Part shown: in pieces, positions 55,901 through 64,000 of the stretch
Layout of the letters: every line of letters begins with the position of its first letter
How positions within the stretch are numbered: position 1 is the stretch's first letter
Assembly (NCBI RefSeq): GCF_000312125.1
Contig: NZ_HE978641.1
Location: forward strand, 271,533-335,532
DNA: 64,000 nucleotides
Source: Timonella senegalensis JC301
Lineage (GTDB): Bacteria > Actinomycetota > Actinomycetes > Actinomycetales > Cellulomonadaceae
Direction of reading: 5' to 3'
Translations under genes and position numbers: made by a program
The notes under the pieces: generated by a model
Told to the model about the DNA's origin: nothing
The model's database searches: none
What the model saw: the letters and a program-made list of their open reading frames with translations, nothing else

Positions 55901-56203
55901 ATGATGAAGCCTTGGTATCGCGCACGAACACCCGAGCTACTCGGCGCGGCAGTTACTGGCGCGCGCGAGGATTCCCACCTCACGCAGACCGAGCTCGCGG
56001 AGCACATTGACTCCTCGCGCCCGACACTGAGCCGACTCGAGTCCGGGAAGAACTCCTCCACCATAACTCTCCTCAACGCCCTCGCGGCCTGCGGCTATGA
56101 AGTCATTGCGGTCCCACGGGGTTCGAAGATCACCGTCACCCCGCCCGCCTCCGCGCCCACCCGGCCCACTCAGCCAACCCCGCCGCACACCGAGGACCAC
56201 TGA
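55901..56203 (+). CDS. hipB: HipB-like XRE-family antitoxin
   Basis: 100 residues from ATG 55901. HTH: L-T-Q-T-E-L-A-E-H-I-D-S-S-R-P-T-L-S-R-L-E-S-G (about 31-53), then N-A-L-A-A-C-G-Y-E-V-I-A-V-P as in HipB. The C-terminal tail is Pro/Thr-rich. The TGA overlaps the hipA ATG. Upstream palindromes fit autoregulation. It neutralises and co-represses with HipA. Confidence 0.88.
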   Translation: MMKPWYRARTPELLGAAVTGAREDSHLTQTELAEHIDSSRPTLSRLESGKNSSTITLLNALAACGYEVIAVPRGSKITVTPPASAPTRPTQPTPPHTEDH

Positions 56204-57504
56204 TGCCAGCCAACCTTCTCTACGTGTGGCTGCGCGGCGAGCTGTGTGCTCAACTCGAGCAGCTGAGGACCGGAAAACTGCGGCTGCGATTTGACCCCAA
56301 CTTTGTTGCCGCCCACGGTTTGGGAACGCCCAGCCTGAGCCTGTCGGTACCGAATACGCTCAAGCGCCTCGAAGGACCGCACCTCGAGCGATTTTTTGAC
56401 AACCTCCTGCCCGAGAACCCACTGCGCGCGACCCTAGAAAGGCAGTACGGGGTCCGCCCAAACGACACCTTTGGCCTGCTACGCTACATCGGGCTCGACT
56501 GCGCCGGCGCAGTCCAATTCACGGAGTCTGCCCAGAGCAATCTTGAGGGCTTCCACCGCGAACTCTCCGCGGCGGAACTCACTCACCTCGTCCTGACCAC
56601 GCCGACGATCGACACACCGGATGACCTCCCGCTCTCCGCTTCGCTCGGAGGAGTGCAGCCCAAACTGCTCCTGTGGCGCGAAGGTGACCGATGGTTCTGG
56701 CCCGCGGCGGGAGCACCCTCGAACGTCATTGCAAAGCCCAATCCGAGCAACACCCCCATCTCCGGCCTGCTCGAGCTGGAACACTGGGCGCTCGACCTTG
56801 CTCGCTCGGTCGGGATTCCAGCGGCTCAGACAACGCTGGAGACATTCGGGGACCGCCAAGTCTTGCTCGTCGACAGGTTCGACCGGCTCGATCAGCTCGA
56901 CGGGCCCGCAACGACTGACAAGCAAGATCGCACTCCAGCCAACCACCCAGCCACTCTGAGGGTTCACCAAGAGGACTTCGCCCAGGCCCTCAGCATCCCG
57001 GTTGCGGCCAAGTACGAGCCAGCCAGCACCTCCGAGCACACGCGGTTCCAGGAACTCGTGAGCAAGGCCCTGCCTTTTGCCAATACTGACTTCATCCCCA
57101 GCCTGATCCGCCAGATTACGTTCAACGCGGTCGTTGGAAACGGCGACGCCCACTCCAAGAACTACTCACTGACTCTCACCGCCGAGGGCGAGGTCGAGCT
57201 CGCTCCGCTGTACGACGTTGCGCCAGTCTTCCTGGCAAACTCGAACTTCCGCGGCTTCGGACACGTGGTGGCCCAGCAGTCTTCCCTGCGACACATCAAC
57301 GGGCGCCACATTCGCGATGAGGCCGCGAGCTGGGGATACTCCCCCACATCAGCCTCGGAAATCGTGGGAGAAGTGTGCGAGCAACTCGTTAGCACTCTGT
57401 CTGGCGACATTTCCGAGCCGGCACACCTTGTCACCGAGTCCGGTGCGGGGTACGCCGACGCCGTGCGAATACGGGCAGAGGCCTTCGCTACGTCACTTGG
57501 GTAG
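56203..57504 (+). CDS. hipA: HipA-like serine/threonine kinase toxin
   Basis: 433 residues, overlapping hipB by 1 bp. N-terminal HipA domain (L-S-L-S-V-P, F-F-D-N-L-L-P-E-N). S-L-G-G-V-Q-P-K-L is the ATP-binding G-loop, I-A-K-P-N supplies the Lys region and N-G-D-A-H-S-K-N-Y-S-L the catalytic Asp loop, followed by Y-D-V-A-P. All kinase motifs are intact, so it is probably active. Family members phosphorylate glutamyl-tRNA synthetase or related targets and cause growth arrest or persistence. Sits beside the hsdM remnant in a decayed accessory block. Confidence 0.92.
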   Translation: MPANLLYVWLRGELCAQLEQLRTGKLRLRFDPNFVAAHGLGTPSLSLSVPNTLKRLEGPHLERFFDNLLPENPLRATLERQYGVRPNDTFGLLRYIGLDCAGAVQFTESAQSNLEGFHRELSAAELTHLVLTTPTIDTPDDLPLSASLGGVQPKLLLWREGDRWFWPAAGAPSNVIAKPNPSNTPISGLLELEHWALDLARSVGIPAAQTTLETFGDRQVLLVDRFDRLDQLDGPATTDKQDRTPANHPATLRVHQEDFAQALSIPVAAKYEPASTSEHTRFQELVSKALPFANTDFIPSLIRQITFNAVVGNGDAHSKNYSLTLTAEGEVELAPLYDVAPVFLANSNFRGFGHVVAQQSSLRHINGRHIRDEAASWGYSPTSASEIVGEVCEQLVSTLSGDISEPAHLVTESGAGYADAVRIRAEAFATSLG

Positions 57505-57638
57505 CTCGGCTCGCTCGGGTTATTCAGCTCGCTCAGTCAGCTCGGACCTCTTGTGTTGGTCGGATAGCTTGCTTTCTTCCCGGGCCCGGCTGCATGAGCG
57601 GGCGACTCCAACCCCACCAACCACCTGCAACACGCCAA

Positions 57639-57682
57639 AATGGGCCGTGGCCCGGTGCAGATGCACCGGGCCACGGCCCATT
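57639..57682. terminator. Terminator 1 between hipA and the methylase-like gene
   Basis: 21-bp perfect stem (57639-57659 with 57662-57682) with a 2-base loop. Confidence 0.8.
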
Positions 57683-57686
57683 CGCT

Positions 57687-57722
57687 CCCATCGAACGGAT
57701 TGATAATCATCCGTTCGATGGG
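57687..57722. terminator. Terminator 2 between convergent genes
   Basis: CCCATCGAACGGAT pairs with ATCCGTTCGATGGG around TGATAATC. Confidence 0.7.
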
Positions 57723-57738
57723 TGGGGTTGGGGTTGGG
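57720..57738 (+). other. G-quadruplex-capable run
   Basis: Four G-tracts, GGG-T-GGGG-TT-GGGG-TT-GGG, right after terminator 2 and 30 bp from the stop codon of the methylase-like gene. Confidence 0.55.
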
Positions 57739-57764
57739 TTGAGTTTGGTCGATGGGGGACTAGA

Positions 57765-57779
57765 GGATTAGCGACGATT
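57765..57779 (+). repeat. Dispersed 15-mer motif copy over a stop codon
   Basis: GGATTAGCGACGATT; the complementary strand contains the TAA stop of the methylase-like gene (K-N-R-R-stop). Confidence 0.5.
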
Positions 57780-60458
57780 CTTCCGCGCTGCCGCGAACTT
57801 GTTCAGTCCCAGCAGGGGTGCTATTGCTAGTTCCGCAGAGCGTGCGTCCTCCTGCAATGCGCGGGCGGCCGCCGCAATCCGTTCGATCTCCACGAGTGCT
57901 TCAGCTACTCGGTCAGCAGTCTCACCATTCTCACGCGGAACGGATAGGTCAGCTAGACCGGTCGATACTAGAGCGGCGTCAAGTTCCCGCTGCCCAGGGT
58001 TGAACCCGCCGACACCACTGCCCCGCCCACTGGGTCCACCTGGCCCGCCAGCCCACGGCCCACGATCACGCGGTCCGCCGTGGCGTTCCATGCGCTCTAG
58101 CCGCCTGCCCAGAATGAACTGGTTCTGGGTTGTGGACAGCGCCGCCGCTATGACGTGAGAGTCCACGTCAATCTGCGATGACTTGATGATCACGATCGGC
58201 TGCGGCCGCTTGCGCCCGCGCTCTGGCTCGCCGCCAAGTGGCGAACCGGCCCGCGCACCAGCCGGCGCACCTTCAACTTCGCCACCTACAGCAAATCCGC
58301 CCGAAGCACCGCCGAAAACCGCAGCTGCCCCGGCCTCAGCACCCTCAACCCCAGCCCCAGCCCGCGCCCCCTCGCGTCCCTGGCGCCCCTTGGCCCTGCG
58401 CTCGAGCATCCGCTCGGTCACGACCTTGAAGCGCACCACCTGACGGCCCGCACCCGGAAGCACCAGGATGTCTCCATCCTCAACTTCTTCATCGGCCGAG
58501 TAGGCGTGCACCGGAACCCCCATCTCGCCAAGCGAGGTCGGCTCACTGAACACAAACTCATTCGCGTCTACCTGAGCCAAGTCCTGGGAGATCTCCTTCA
58601 GGCGCTCCCCCGCCTCGGCGAGGTCGACCCGTCGGCCAACGCGGCGCAGTCCGCGCGCTAGGCCCATGGTGTTTCGGCTCGCACCGTCGATAAGCTTTGC
58701 ACGCATCTGAGGCGTGGACTGCCCAAGGAGTTGGCGCGGATCCGCCAGCTTGGTCACGTCGGATTCGGTCCGCACCACGGCCGCGCGCACGGAATCGTGG
58801 CCGATATCATCGGCGCTCACTCGCCCCTCGGCAAACTCCGTGGGGTTCTCTCGGAAGCTCAGGACCAGGTCCACAACGGCACTCACGGCGTGACGACTCA
58901 GGCCGTTCATTCGCCTGCGCGCCGGCCCGCGGCCAGCACCAGGCCCAAACCCAGCGCCAGCCCCAGCACCAGGCCCAAACCCAGCACCCTCAAATGCTTC
59001 GGCACCAAATGCCGATTCCACGTCCACAAACAGCGTGTTGCTGGACCCGTTCAGGAAGTGCCAGCGCGCGCCAACTGGAAGGTCAAACAGCGATCCTCCG
59101 CGCAGTACCAGCACCACGCTGCGCCCCTCAAAGGACGGCATGGTGTGGCGCGGCAACGAGATCACTGCCTCAACGTGTCCTCCGGTCAGAAGCGACTCGC
59201 GCGCCCCCAACTTCTCCCACGCGGCGAGCGGCAGCACCACGGCTCCGCGCCCTCCGGCTGCGAGCAGTTCGCGGGTCAGCGCGACCCAGTACGCCTCGCT
59301 CGTGCGCTCATGATTTTCGACGATTTCCGCCAGTTTTTCGTGCACGTCACGTGGTGTCCGCAGCCCGAAAGGTGCATCGCATACAACGGCCGAGTAGCGC
59401 TTGCCGAGGGGTGGGTTGACCATGAGGTCGCGCACCTCGACGCGCGCGTCCGACCCGGCAATAGCCAGTCGCGCGGCGGCGAGCTCCACTGCTTCTTCGG
59501 AGTTATCCCAGCCGATCAGATCTCCGCCGACCTTGCGGTCGAGCCGGGAGATGACCTGTCCGGTTCCCGCGCCAAGCACGGCTCGGGATGCGGATGGACC
59601 TGTGTCCTGAGCGAGGCCCGCCAGGAGTTTGGCCACGAGTGGCGAGGAGACGTGTTCAGGCGAGCCAAAGCGGTCGTCGCCGATGGATCGGCCGATCACG
59701 CGGGCGAGCCGGTCAAGTTTCTCCACCTGGTCAAGTTCAGCCCAGATAAGCTGGGCGGAGCGTGCCACGCCCGAATCATCGAGGTAACGGGCAAGGTCCG
59801 TGAATGTACCAGCCAGCGCCTCGTTCTCCGAGCGAACTGCCTCCGCGGCAGCAAGCGCTCCTGAGCGAAGATCTTCAGATTCACCGAGCAGATCGCCGAG
59901 TTCGCCTCGACGCTCAAGCGCCTTGAGTGCCGTGAGCTCAATGATGAGCCGGCGGGCATCGTGCGGCTTGAGGCTTGCGCGCAGGATCGACTCCAGCCGG
60001 AAGGCATCCTCGAACCGGCGCCCCGGTCCGCGCCCCTCGCCACGGCCACCCGGCCGCCCATGTCCACGACCACCGCGATCTCCGCGACCGTGTGGCCCGT
60101 CGTGGCCAGGCCCTTCATGTCCAGGGCCTCGACGGCCCGCTCCACGGCGTTTGCCGCGGCCGTCACCGCGACCCTGCCCGCGCCCACCCCAGCTATCCGC
60201 GGAGCCGGACTGCCCCTGGGTGGCGAGGGAATCGTCGTTAATCAGATTGTGGTCCGGGGCGGATCCCACAGGGATCCCCCGGTCCTCGAGCCAGGCTGTC
60301 ACAGCATCGAGGTCAAAGAGCGGGCGGGCGGGGTTGCCTGCCACGGGCTCAGGGAAACCGACACCGCGGCGGCGCCAGTTGGAAACGGTTGCGCGGTTGA
60401 TTCCCGCAAGTCGTGCGATGTCGGAGGTGCCGACGTATGCGCGTGGATTGGTAGTCAA
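57768..60458 (-). CDS. N-6 DNA methylase-like protein with N-terminal HTH and Arg/Gly-rich linker
   Basis: 896 residues from TTG 60458 with AAGGAG 7 nt upstream. An N-terminal MerR/excisionase-type HTH (S-D-I-A-R-L-A-G-I-N-R-A-T-V-S-N-W-R-R-R) is followed by a Gly/Arg/His-rich linker (about 85-150). A Rossmann methylase region then shows G-A-G-T-G-Q-V-I-S-R-L (motif I, about 305) and V-V-C-D-A-P-F-G (motif IV position, DAPF rather than NPPF/DPPF). A second low-complexity region and an S-subunit-like C-terminus follow. Not next to any restriction gene. Enzymatic activity is uncertain because of motif IV; a DNA-binding or regulatory role is possible. Confidence 0.75.
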   Translation of the reverse strand: MTTNPRAYVGTSDIARLAGINRATVSNWRRRGVGFPEPVAGNPARPLFDLDAVTAWLEDRGIPVGSAPDHNLINDDSLATQGQSGSADSWGGRGQGRGDGRGKRRGAGRRGPGHEGPGHDGPHGRGDRGGRGHGRPGGRGEGRGPGRRFEDAFRLESILRASLKPHDARRLIIELTALKALERRGELGDLLGESEDLRSGALAAAEAVRSENEALAGTFTDLARYLDDSGVARSAQLIWAELDQVEKLDRLARVIGRSIGDDRFGSPEHVSSPLVAKLLAGLAQDTGPSASRAVLGAGTGQVISRLDRKVGGDLIGWDNSEEAVELAAARLAIAGSDARVEVRDLMVNPPLGKRYSAVVCDAPFGLRTPRDVHEKLAEIVENHERTSEAYWVALTRELLAAGGRGAVVLPLAAWEKLGARESLLTGGHVEAVISLPRHTMPSFEGRSVVLVLRGGSLFDLPVGARWHFLNGSSNTLFVDVESAFGAEAFEGAGFGPGAGAGAGFGPGAGRGPARRRMNGLSRHAVSAVVDLVLSFRENPTEFAEGRVSADDIGHDSVRAAVVRTESDVTKLADPRQLLGQSTPQMRAKLIDGASRNTMGLARGLRRVGRRVDLAEAGERLKEISQDLAQVDANEFVFSEPTSLGEMGVPVHAYSADEEVEDGDILVLPGAGRQVVRFKVVTERMLERRAKGRQGREGARAGAGVEGAEAGAAAVFGGASGGFAVGGEVEGAPAGARAGSPLGGEPERGRKRPQPIVIIKSSQIDVDSHVIAAALSTTQNQFILGRRLERMERHGGPRDRGPWAGGPGGPSGRGSGVGGFNPGQRELDAALVSTGLADLSVPRENGETADRVAEALVEIERIAAAARALQEDARSAELAIAPLLGLNKFAAARKNRR
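59311..59325 (+). repeat. Dispersed 15-mer motif copy inside a gene (TGATTTTCGACGATT)
   Basis: Full consensus match within the methylase-like gene, antisense to it. Confidence 0.55.
60230..60244 (-). repeat. Dispersed 15-mer motif copy inside a gene (TGATTAACGACGATT)
   Basis: Full match in sense orientation, encoding L-I-N-D-D-S, the same peptide as the copy in the GNAT gene. Confidence 0.6.
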
Positions 60459-60686
60459 GTGACTCTCCTTGGGTAGCGCTTCCCGGCGCGGCTCACGTGG
60501 GCGCGGCTCTGGGATTGAATGTGGTGCCGGAAGCGACAGCTGCGGAGCGTAATGCCCTCTGGAGGCAGCGATTGCCTGGTGTGGCGGGTGCGTGCGCTCT
60601 GGTTTCGCACGGGATTCTCGGCCTCTGGTTGCCGAGCGCATGTCATTGCGACACCTCAACAATGCACCGCCCCGGGGCAATTGTCA

Positions 60687-60706
60687 AGTGACAACATGTT
60701 GTCACT
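60687..60706. promoter_or_regulatory. 20-bp perfect palindrome, probable operator
   Basis: AGTGACAACATGTTGTCACT, with an additional TTGTCA half site just left of it. In the 560-bp divergent gap between the methylase-like gene (its HTH could be the binder) and the KstD-like gene. The rest of the gap holds an AGGACAC..GTGTCCT inverted pair (60905-60934) and no gene. Confidence 0.65.
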
Positions 60707-61017
60707 ATTATGACGGGTGCCAGTATCCCCTTTTTGGGCTAACCTGACTGGCCAGAGGCCTCTGAGTTCCGGATCACATCCGATCCGGCCTTGGCGCGCT
60801 TCGGTGGAAGCAAATTCCAACCAAAACTGCGGCATAGAGCCGCTGATCACGTGGACTACCTGAGGTGCGAACTTCATACACCCACTGGAATTAGTTTCCA
60901 TAGGACACTAGTCTTAGTAGGAAAGGTGTCCTCCCTCACGATAGGACCAACCGGACGAGTACGTCACCGCCAACGATGGCGACGGCTCACCACTGAACCA
61001 CGGCAGAAGGAAAGATC

Positions 61018-62718
61018 ATGGCAGACAAGCCAATTCCACCCATCACCCCCGCCAAGGACATCGAAGTTGATGTTGTCATCGTCGGTGCCGGCACCGGTAT
61101 GGCTGCGGCTCTCTCCGCTCACGAAGCAGGACTGAGCACCCTCATCATCGAGAAGTCCCAGTACATGGGTGGATCCACCGCACTCTCCGGTGGAGCATTC
61201 TGGATCCCTGGCAACAAGGTCCTACGCGACTCCGGCGCCGACTACGACCAGAAGCGCGCACACCTCTACCTCGAAAACGTTGTTGGCGACTCCGCTCCAA
61301 AGGAGCGCTGGGAGGCTTTCCTCGAGCACGGACCAGCTGCCGTTGACGTCATGATCCGCAACACCCCACTTGAGTTCATGTGGTGCAAGGACTACTCCGA
61401 CTACCACTCCGACCTCCCAGGCTCGGCACCTAGCAGCCGCTCGGTTGAGTCCAAGCCTTTCAACGCAGCGATCCTCGGCGCGGAACGTGCACGTCTGCGC
61501 CCATCCGCACTCGGCGCACCAATCCCAATGCCAGTCACCGGTGTTGACTACAAGTGGATGAACCTCATGGCCAAGGTGCCACAGAAGGGGTTCGTCAAGG
61601 CCGCAGGCCGTGCCGCACAGGGCATCGGTGGCCTCGCACTCAAGAAGGAGTTCACCGCTGGTGGAGAGGCACTCGCAGCAGGTATGTTCGCGGGCGTCAT
61701 CAAGGCTGGAATCCCTTACTGGACCGAGACCGGACTTGTTGAGATCCTCACCGACGCCAAGGGTGCAGTAACCGGCATCAAGGCCGAGCAGAAGGGCAAG
61801 CAGGTCACCATTACCGCTCGTAAGGGTGTCATCCTCTCCGCCGGCGGATTCGACCACAACGCTGAACTGCGGCAGAAGTACCAGTCGGAGACTTTCAAGG
61901 GCCAGTGGGCACTCGGCGCCGAGTCCAACACCGGTGACGCGATCACGCTAGGCCAGAAGGTCGGCGCGGACATCACCCTCATGGACCAGGTCTGGTGGTT
62001 CCCATCGGTTGCCCCAACCAAGGAAGGCGGCCGCCCCGGCGTCATGCTCGCTGAACGTTCCCTTCCAGGTTCATTCATGGTTGGCAGCAACGGAAAGCGC
62101 TTCATCAACGAGTCCATCGACTACATGTCATACGGTCAGACCGTTCTGCAGCGCGAGCTCGACGGCGACCCAATTGGTGACACGTGGATCGTGTTCGACC
62201 AGGAGTACAAGAACTCCTACCTCTTCGCCGCAATCTCCTACCCACGCACCCCACTGCCAGAGGCATGGTACGAGGCTGGAATCGCACACAAGGCAGAGAG
62301 CCCACAGGAGCTCGCCAACAAGATGGGCGTTCCAGTTGACGCGTTCGTTGAGCAGATGAACACCTTCAACGGCTACGCACGTGCCGGTCGCGATGACGAC
62401 TTCAACCGTGGCGAGGCAACCTACGACCGCTACTACGGCGACCCAACCGTTACCCCGAACCCGAACCTGCGTCAGCTCTCGGGTACGTTGTACGCGGTCA
62501 AGATCGTGTGTGGTGACCTCGGTACCTGTGGTGGCCTGAAGGCCAACGAGAACGCACAGGTTCTCCGCGCAGACGGAACCGTCATCGACGGCCTCTACGC
62601 AATCGGTAACTCCGCTGGAAACGCGTTTGGTAACCGTTACCCAGGTGCCGGCGCCACGATTGGACAGGGCATCGTCTACGGCTACATCGCTGCTCAGCAT
62701 GCCAAGTCGCGCGCTTAA
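61018..62718 (+). CDS. FAD-dependent dehydrogenase, KstD / fumarate-reductase-flavoprotein family
   Basis: 566 residues. N-terminal FAD motif V-V-I-V-G-A-G-T-G-M-A-A-A-L-S-A (about 19-34) and G-G-S-T-A-L-S-G-G-A-F-W-I-P. The C-terminal L-Y-A-V-K-I-V-C-G-D-L-G-T-C-G-G-L (Tyr and Gly at the 3-ketosteroid-delta1-dehydrogenase active-site positions) and N-R-Y-P-G-A-G-A-T-I-G close the FAD site. Family members introduce C1-C2 double bonds into steroids or reduce related enones. Codon use is strongly biased, suggesting high expression. No other steroid genes are nearby, so the substrate may differ. Confidence 0.85.
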   Translation: MADKPIPPITPAKDIEVDVVIVGAGTGMAAALSAHEAGLSTLIIEKSQYMGGSTALSGGAFWIPGNKVLRDSGADYDQKRAHLYLENVVGDSAPKERWEAFLEHGPAAVDVMIRNTPLEFMWCKDYSDYHSDLPGSAPSSRSVESKPFNAAILGAERARLRPSALGAPIPMPVTGVDYKWMNLMAKVPQKGFVKAAGRAAQGIGGLALKKEFTAGGEALAAGMFAGVIKAGIPYWTETGLVEILTDAKGAVTGIKAEQKGKQVTITARKGVILSAGGFDHNAELRQKYQSETFKGQWALGAESNTGDAITLGQKVGADITLMDQVWWFPSVAPTKEGGRPGVMLAERSLPGSFMVGSNGKRFINESIDYMSYGQTVLQRELDGDPIGDTWIVFDQEYKNSYLFAAISYPRTPLPEAWYEAGIAHKAESPQELANKMGVPVDAFVEQMNTFNGYARAGRDDDFNRGEATYDRYYGDPTVTPNPNLRQLSGTLYAVKIVCGDLGTCGGLKANENAQVLRADGTVIDGLYAIGNSAGNAFGNRYPGAGATIGQGIVYGYIAAQHAKSRA

Positions 62719-62730
62719 GCGCCGACTAAG

Positions 62731-62796
62731 AGCGCGTTAACGCGCTGATTATCGACGATAGGGTCGGGTCCCAGCACACGCTGGGGCTCGACCCTT
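62731..62796 (+). terminator. Hairpin - motif - hairpin module after KstD-like gene
   Basis: AGCGCGTT-AACGCGCT palindrome (62731-62746), motif TGATTATCGACGATA (62746-62760), then AGGGTCGGGTCCCAGC-ACAC and its near complement ending CCCTTT. Confidence 0.8.
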
Positions 62797-62909
62797 TGTT
62801 GTGTTCGCAGGGCTCCACATTCTGAGAAGTGGTCGTGGTGAGGGAATGAACTGCGGGCACTAACAGGTTGAACACTGGGCCCGACCATAACCGCGCCCTT
62901 ACAGACCGG

Positions 62910-64000
62910 ATGTCCATGTCTTCACTCATGACGAACCGCGACCACCCCAAGCGAAAGTGGCTTGTGCTCACGATCGTTGCAATGACCCAGCTCGTTGTTG
63001 TGCTCGACGGAACCATCGTCTCAATCGCACTACCACAGGCGCAGATTCAGCTTGGCATGAGCGACGTCCAACGCCAGTGGGTTGTCACCGCGTACGCGCT
63101 GGCGTTCGGTTCCTTGCTGCTACTCGGCGGGCGTATCGCGGACTTCTGGGGACGCAAGCGCACATACATCCTTGGCCTCGTTGGTTTTGGCGCTGCCTCC
63201 GCGTACGGCGGCCTGATCCACACAGGTGCGGAGCTGGTCCTCGCCCGAGGACTTCAGGGCATTTTTGCCGCGCTCATGGCGCCGGCTGCGCTGGCCATAT
63301 TGACCATCACCTTCCCGCACGGCCGTGAGCGCAACACCGCGTTCGCCATCTTCGGCGCGATTGCGGGCATGGGTGCGGCGATCGGTTTGCTCATGGGCGG
63401 AGTGCTCACCGAGTACGCCTCGTGGCGCTGGTGCCTGCTGGTCAACGTGCCGATCGTGATCACCGTGGCGATCGCAGCCGCTTACCTGTTGAACGAGTCC
63501 AAAGCCCACGGAGACACCAAGCTCGACATCCTAGGTGCCGTACTGGTGACTGCGGGCCTCGGGTCACTCGTGTACGGGTTTACCCTCGCCGAGAGAGGGT
63601 GGGACCATGCTTCGGTGTGGGCTTTCCTCGCACTAGCCGTCGCGCTGCTCATCGGGTTCTTTGTGTGGCAGTCACGCTCCCGGCACCCCCTGCTGCCGCT
63701 GCGCATCCTCAATCGCACGCGCGGGGGAGCTTTCCTGCTGCAGATGGTTGCGGGGGCAACCATGGTCGGCGCAATGCTATACCTGACGTTCCACATGCAA
63801 ATCGTTCTCGGCTTCTCGCCTCTTCACACTGGCCTGGCCATGCTGGTTCAGACCGTCGCGATTTCTGCTACTGCCCCGGTGGTGACCAAGCTGCTCCCTC
63901 GTTTCGGACCTCGGCCTTTCCTCATTTCCGGCCCACTGATCGCTGCTTCCGCGATGGTGTTCCTCTCTCGAGTCACCGTGGGAGGCTCCTACTGGACCGA
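62910..64000 (+). CDS. MFS exporter, DHA2 family (3' end outside window)
   Basis: About 363 residues visible, cut by the right edge. ATG at 62910 (62916 and 62928 also possible). V-V-L-D-G-T-I-V-S-I-A-L-P-Q-A (helix 1), G-R-I-A-D-F-W-G-R-K-R (motif A) and M-G-A-A-I-G-L-L-M-G-G (motif C). Closer to actinobacterial antibiotic exporters than to the two paralogues at 38 and 47 kb. No regulator gene lies beside it within the window. Confidence 0.9.
   Translation, partial: MSMSSLMTNRDHPKRKWLVLTIVAMTQLVVVLDGTIVSIALPQAQIQLGMSDVQRQWVVTAYALAFGSLLLLGGRIADFWGRKRTYILGLVGFGAASAYGGLIHTGAELVLARGLQGIFAALMAPAALAILTITFPHGRERNTAFAIFGAIAGMGAAIGLLMGGVLTEYASWRWCLLVNVPIVITVAIAAAYLLNESKAHGDTKLDILGAVLVTAGLGSLVYGFTLAERGWDHASVWAFLALAVALLIGFFVWQSRSRHPLLPLRILNRTRGGAFLLQMVAGATMVGAMLYLTFHMQIVLGFSPLHTGLAMLVQTVAISATAPVVTKLLPRFGPRPFLISGPLIAASAMVFLSRVTVGGSYWT

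Overview
The window is a gene-dense piece of a high-GC Gram-positive (Actinomycetota) chromosome. This rests on a GlnR-type orphan regulator, a GlxR/Crp-type regulator next to nth, the PBP1 - phosphoesterase - tRNA-Pro order, the recR/DUF5063/dnaX neighbourhood, asd-lysC, an actinobacterial nitrobindin beside ygfZ, tRNAs without encoded CCA, and frequent GTG/TTG starts. Family level cannot be fixed from the sequence; an Actinomycetaceae-like lineage is a guess.

Layout. 0-11 kb is housekeeping: ygfZ-like (cut by the left edge), nitrobindin, a small membrane protein, a DsrE protein, a permease, glnR, an alpha/beta-hydrolase-fold protein, nth, the crp-type regulator, ridA with a DUF4177 gene, a class A PBP and a metallophosphoesterase. 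At 11-16.5 kb come two tRNA-Pro genes, DAHP synthase, aspartate-semialdehyde dehydrogenase and aspartokinase (aromatic and aspartate-family amino acids). At 16.8-19.1 kb is an ABC-2 exporter; at 19.2-23.8 kb DUF5063, recR and a very long dnaX; at 24-27 kb metI-metN-metQ behind a structured leader. 27-38 kb mixes a tRNA-Ser, small repeats, a GNAT protein, a LytR_C protein, a xanthine/uracil permease, a cytoplasmic GH81 glucanase, two unassigned proteins and an M15 peptidase gene split by an in-frame TAG.

38-49 kb is an efflux region: two paralogous TetR/MFS-DHA2 pairs, an RND pump, and rlmN between them, with palindromic operators sharing TTGCAC/GTGCAA half sites. 49-57.5 kb is the accessory region: a 1.2-kb insert between 154-bp direct repeats that contain the 3' end of the MFS gene, a fused MacB-like ABC transporter, an AlbA_2/RNase H chimeric pseudogene, an hsdM fragment and an intact hipBA module with two upstream palindromes. 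57.5-64 kb carries an N-6 methylase-like protein with an Arg/Gly-rich linker, a KstD-like flavoprotein and a third DHA2 MFS gene cut by the right edge.

The most unusual signal is a dispersed 15-mer, TGATTNNCGACGATT, found about 16 times on both strands, mostly just after stop codons and beside or inside terminator hairpins. At five places it sits between two hairpins. It behaves like a DNA-uptake-sequence or other genome-wide address motif; its function is unknown. Other leads are two genes broken by single in-frame TAG codons, a repeated 70-bp palindromic element, a Cys-rich tail on aspartate-semialdehyde dehydrogenase, and a probable internal GTG start for an aspartokinase beta subunit.
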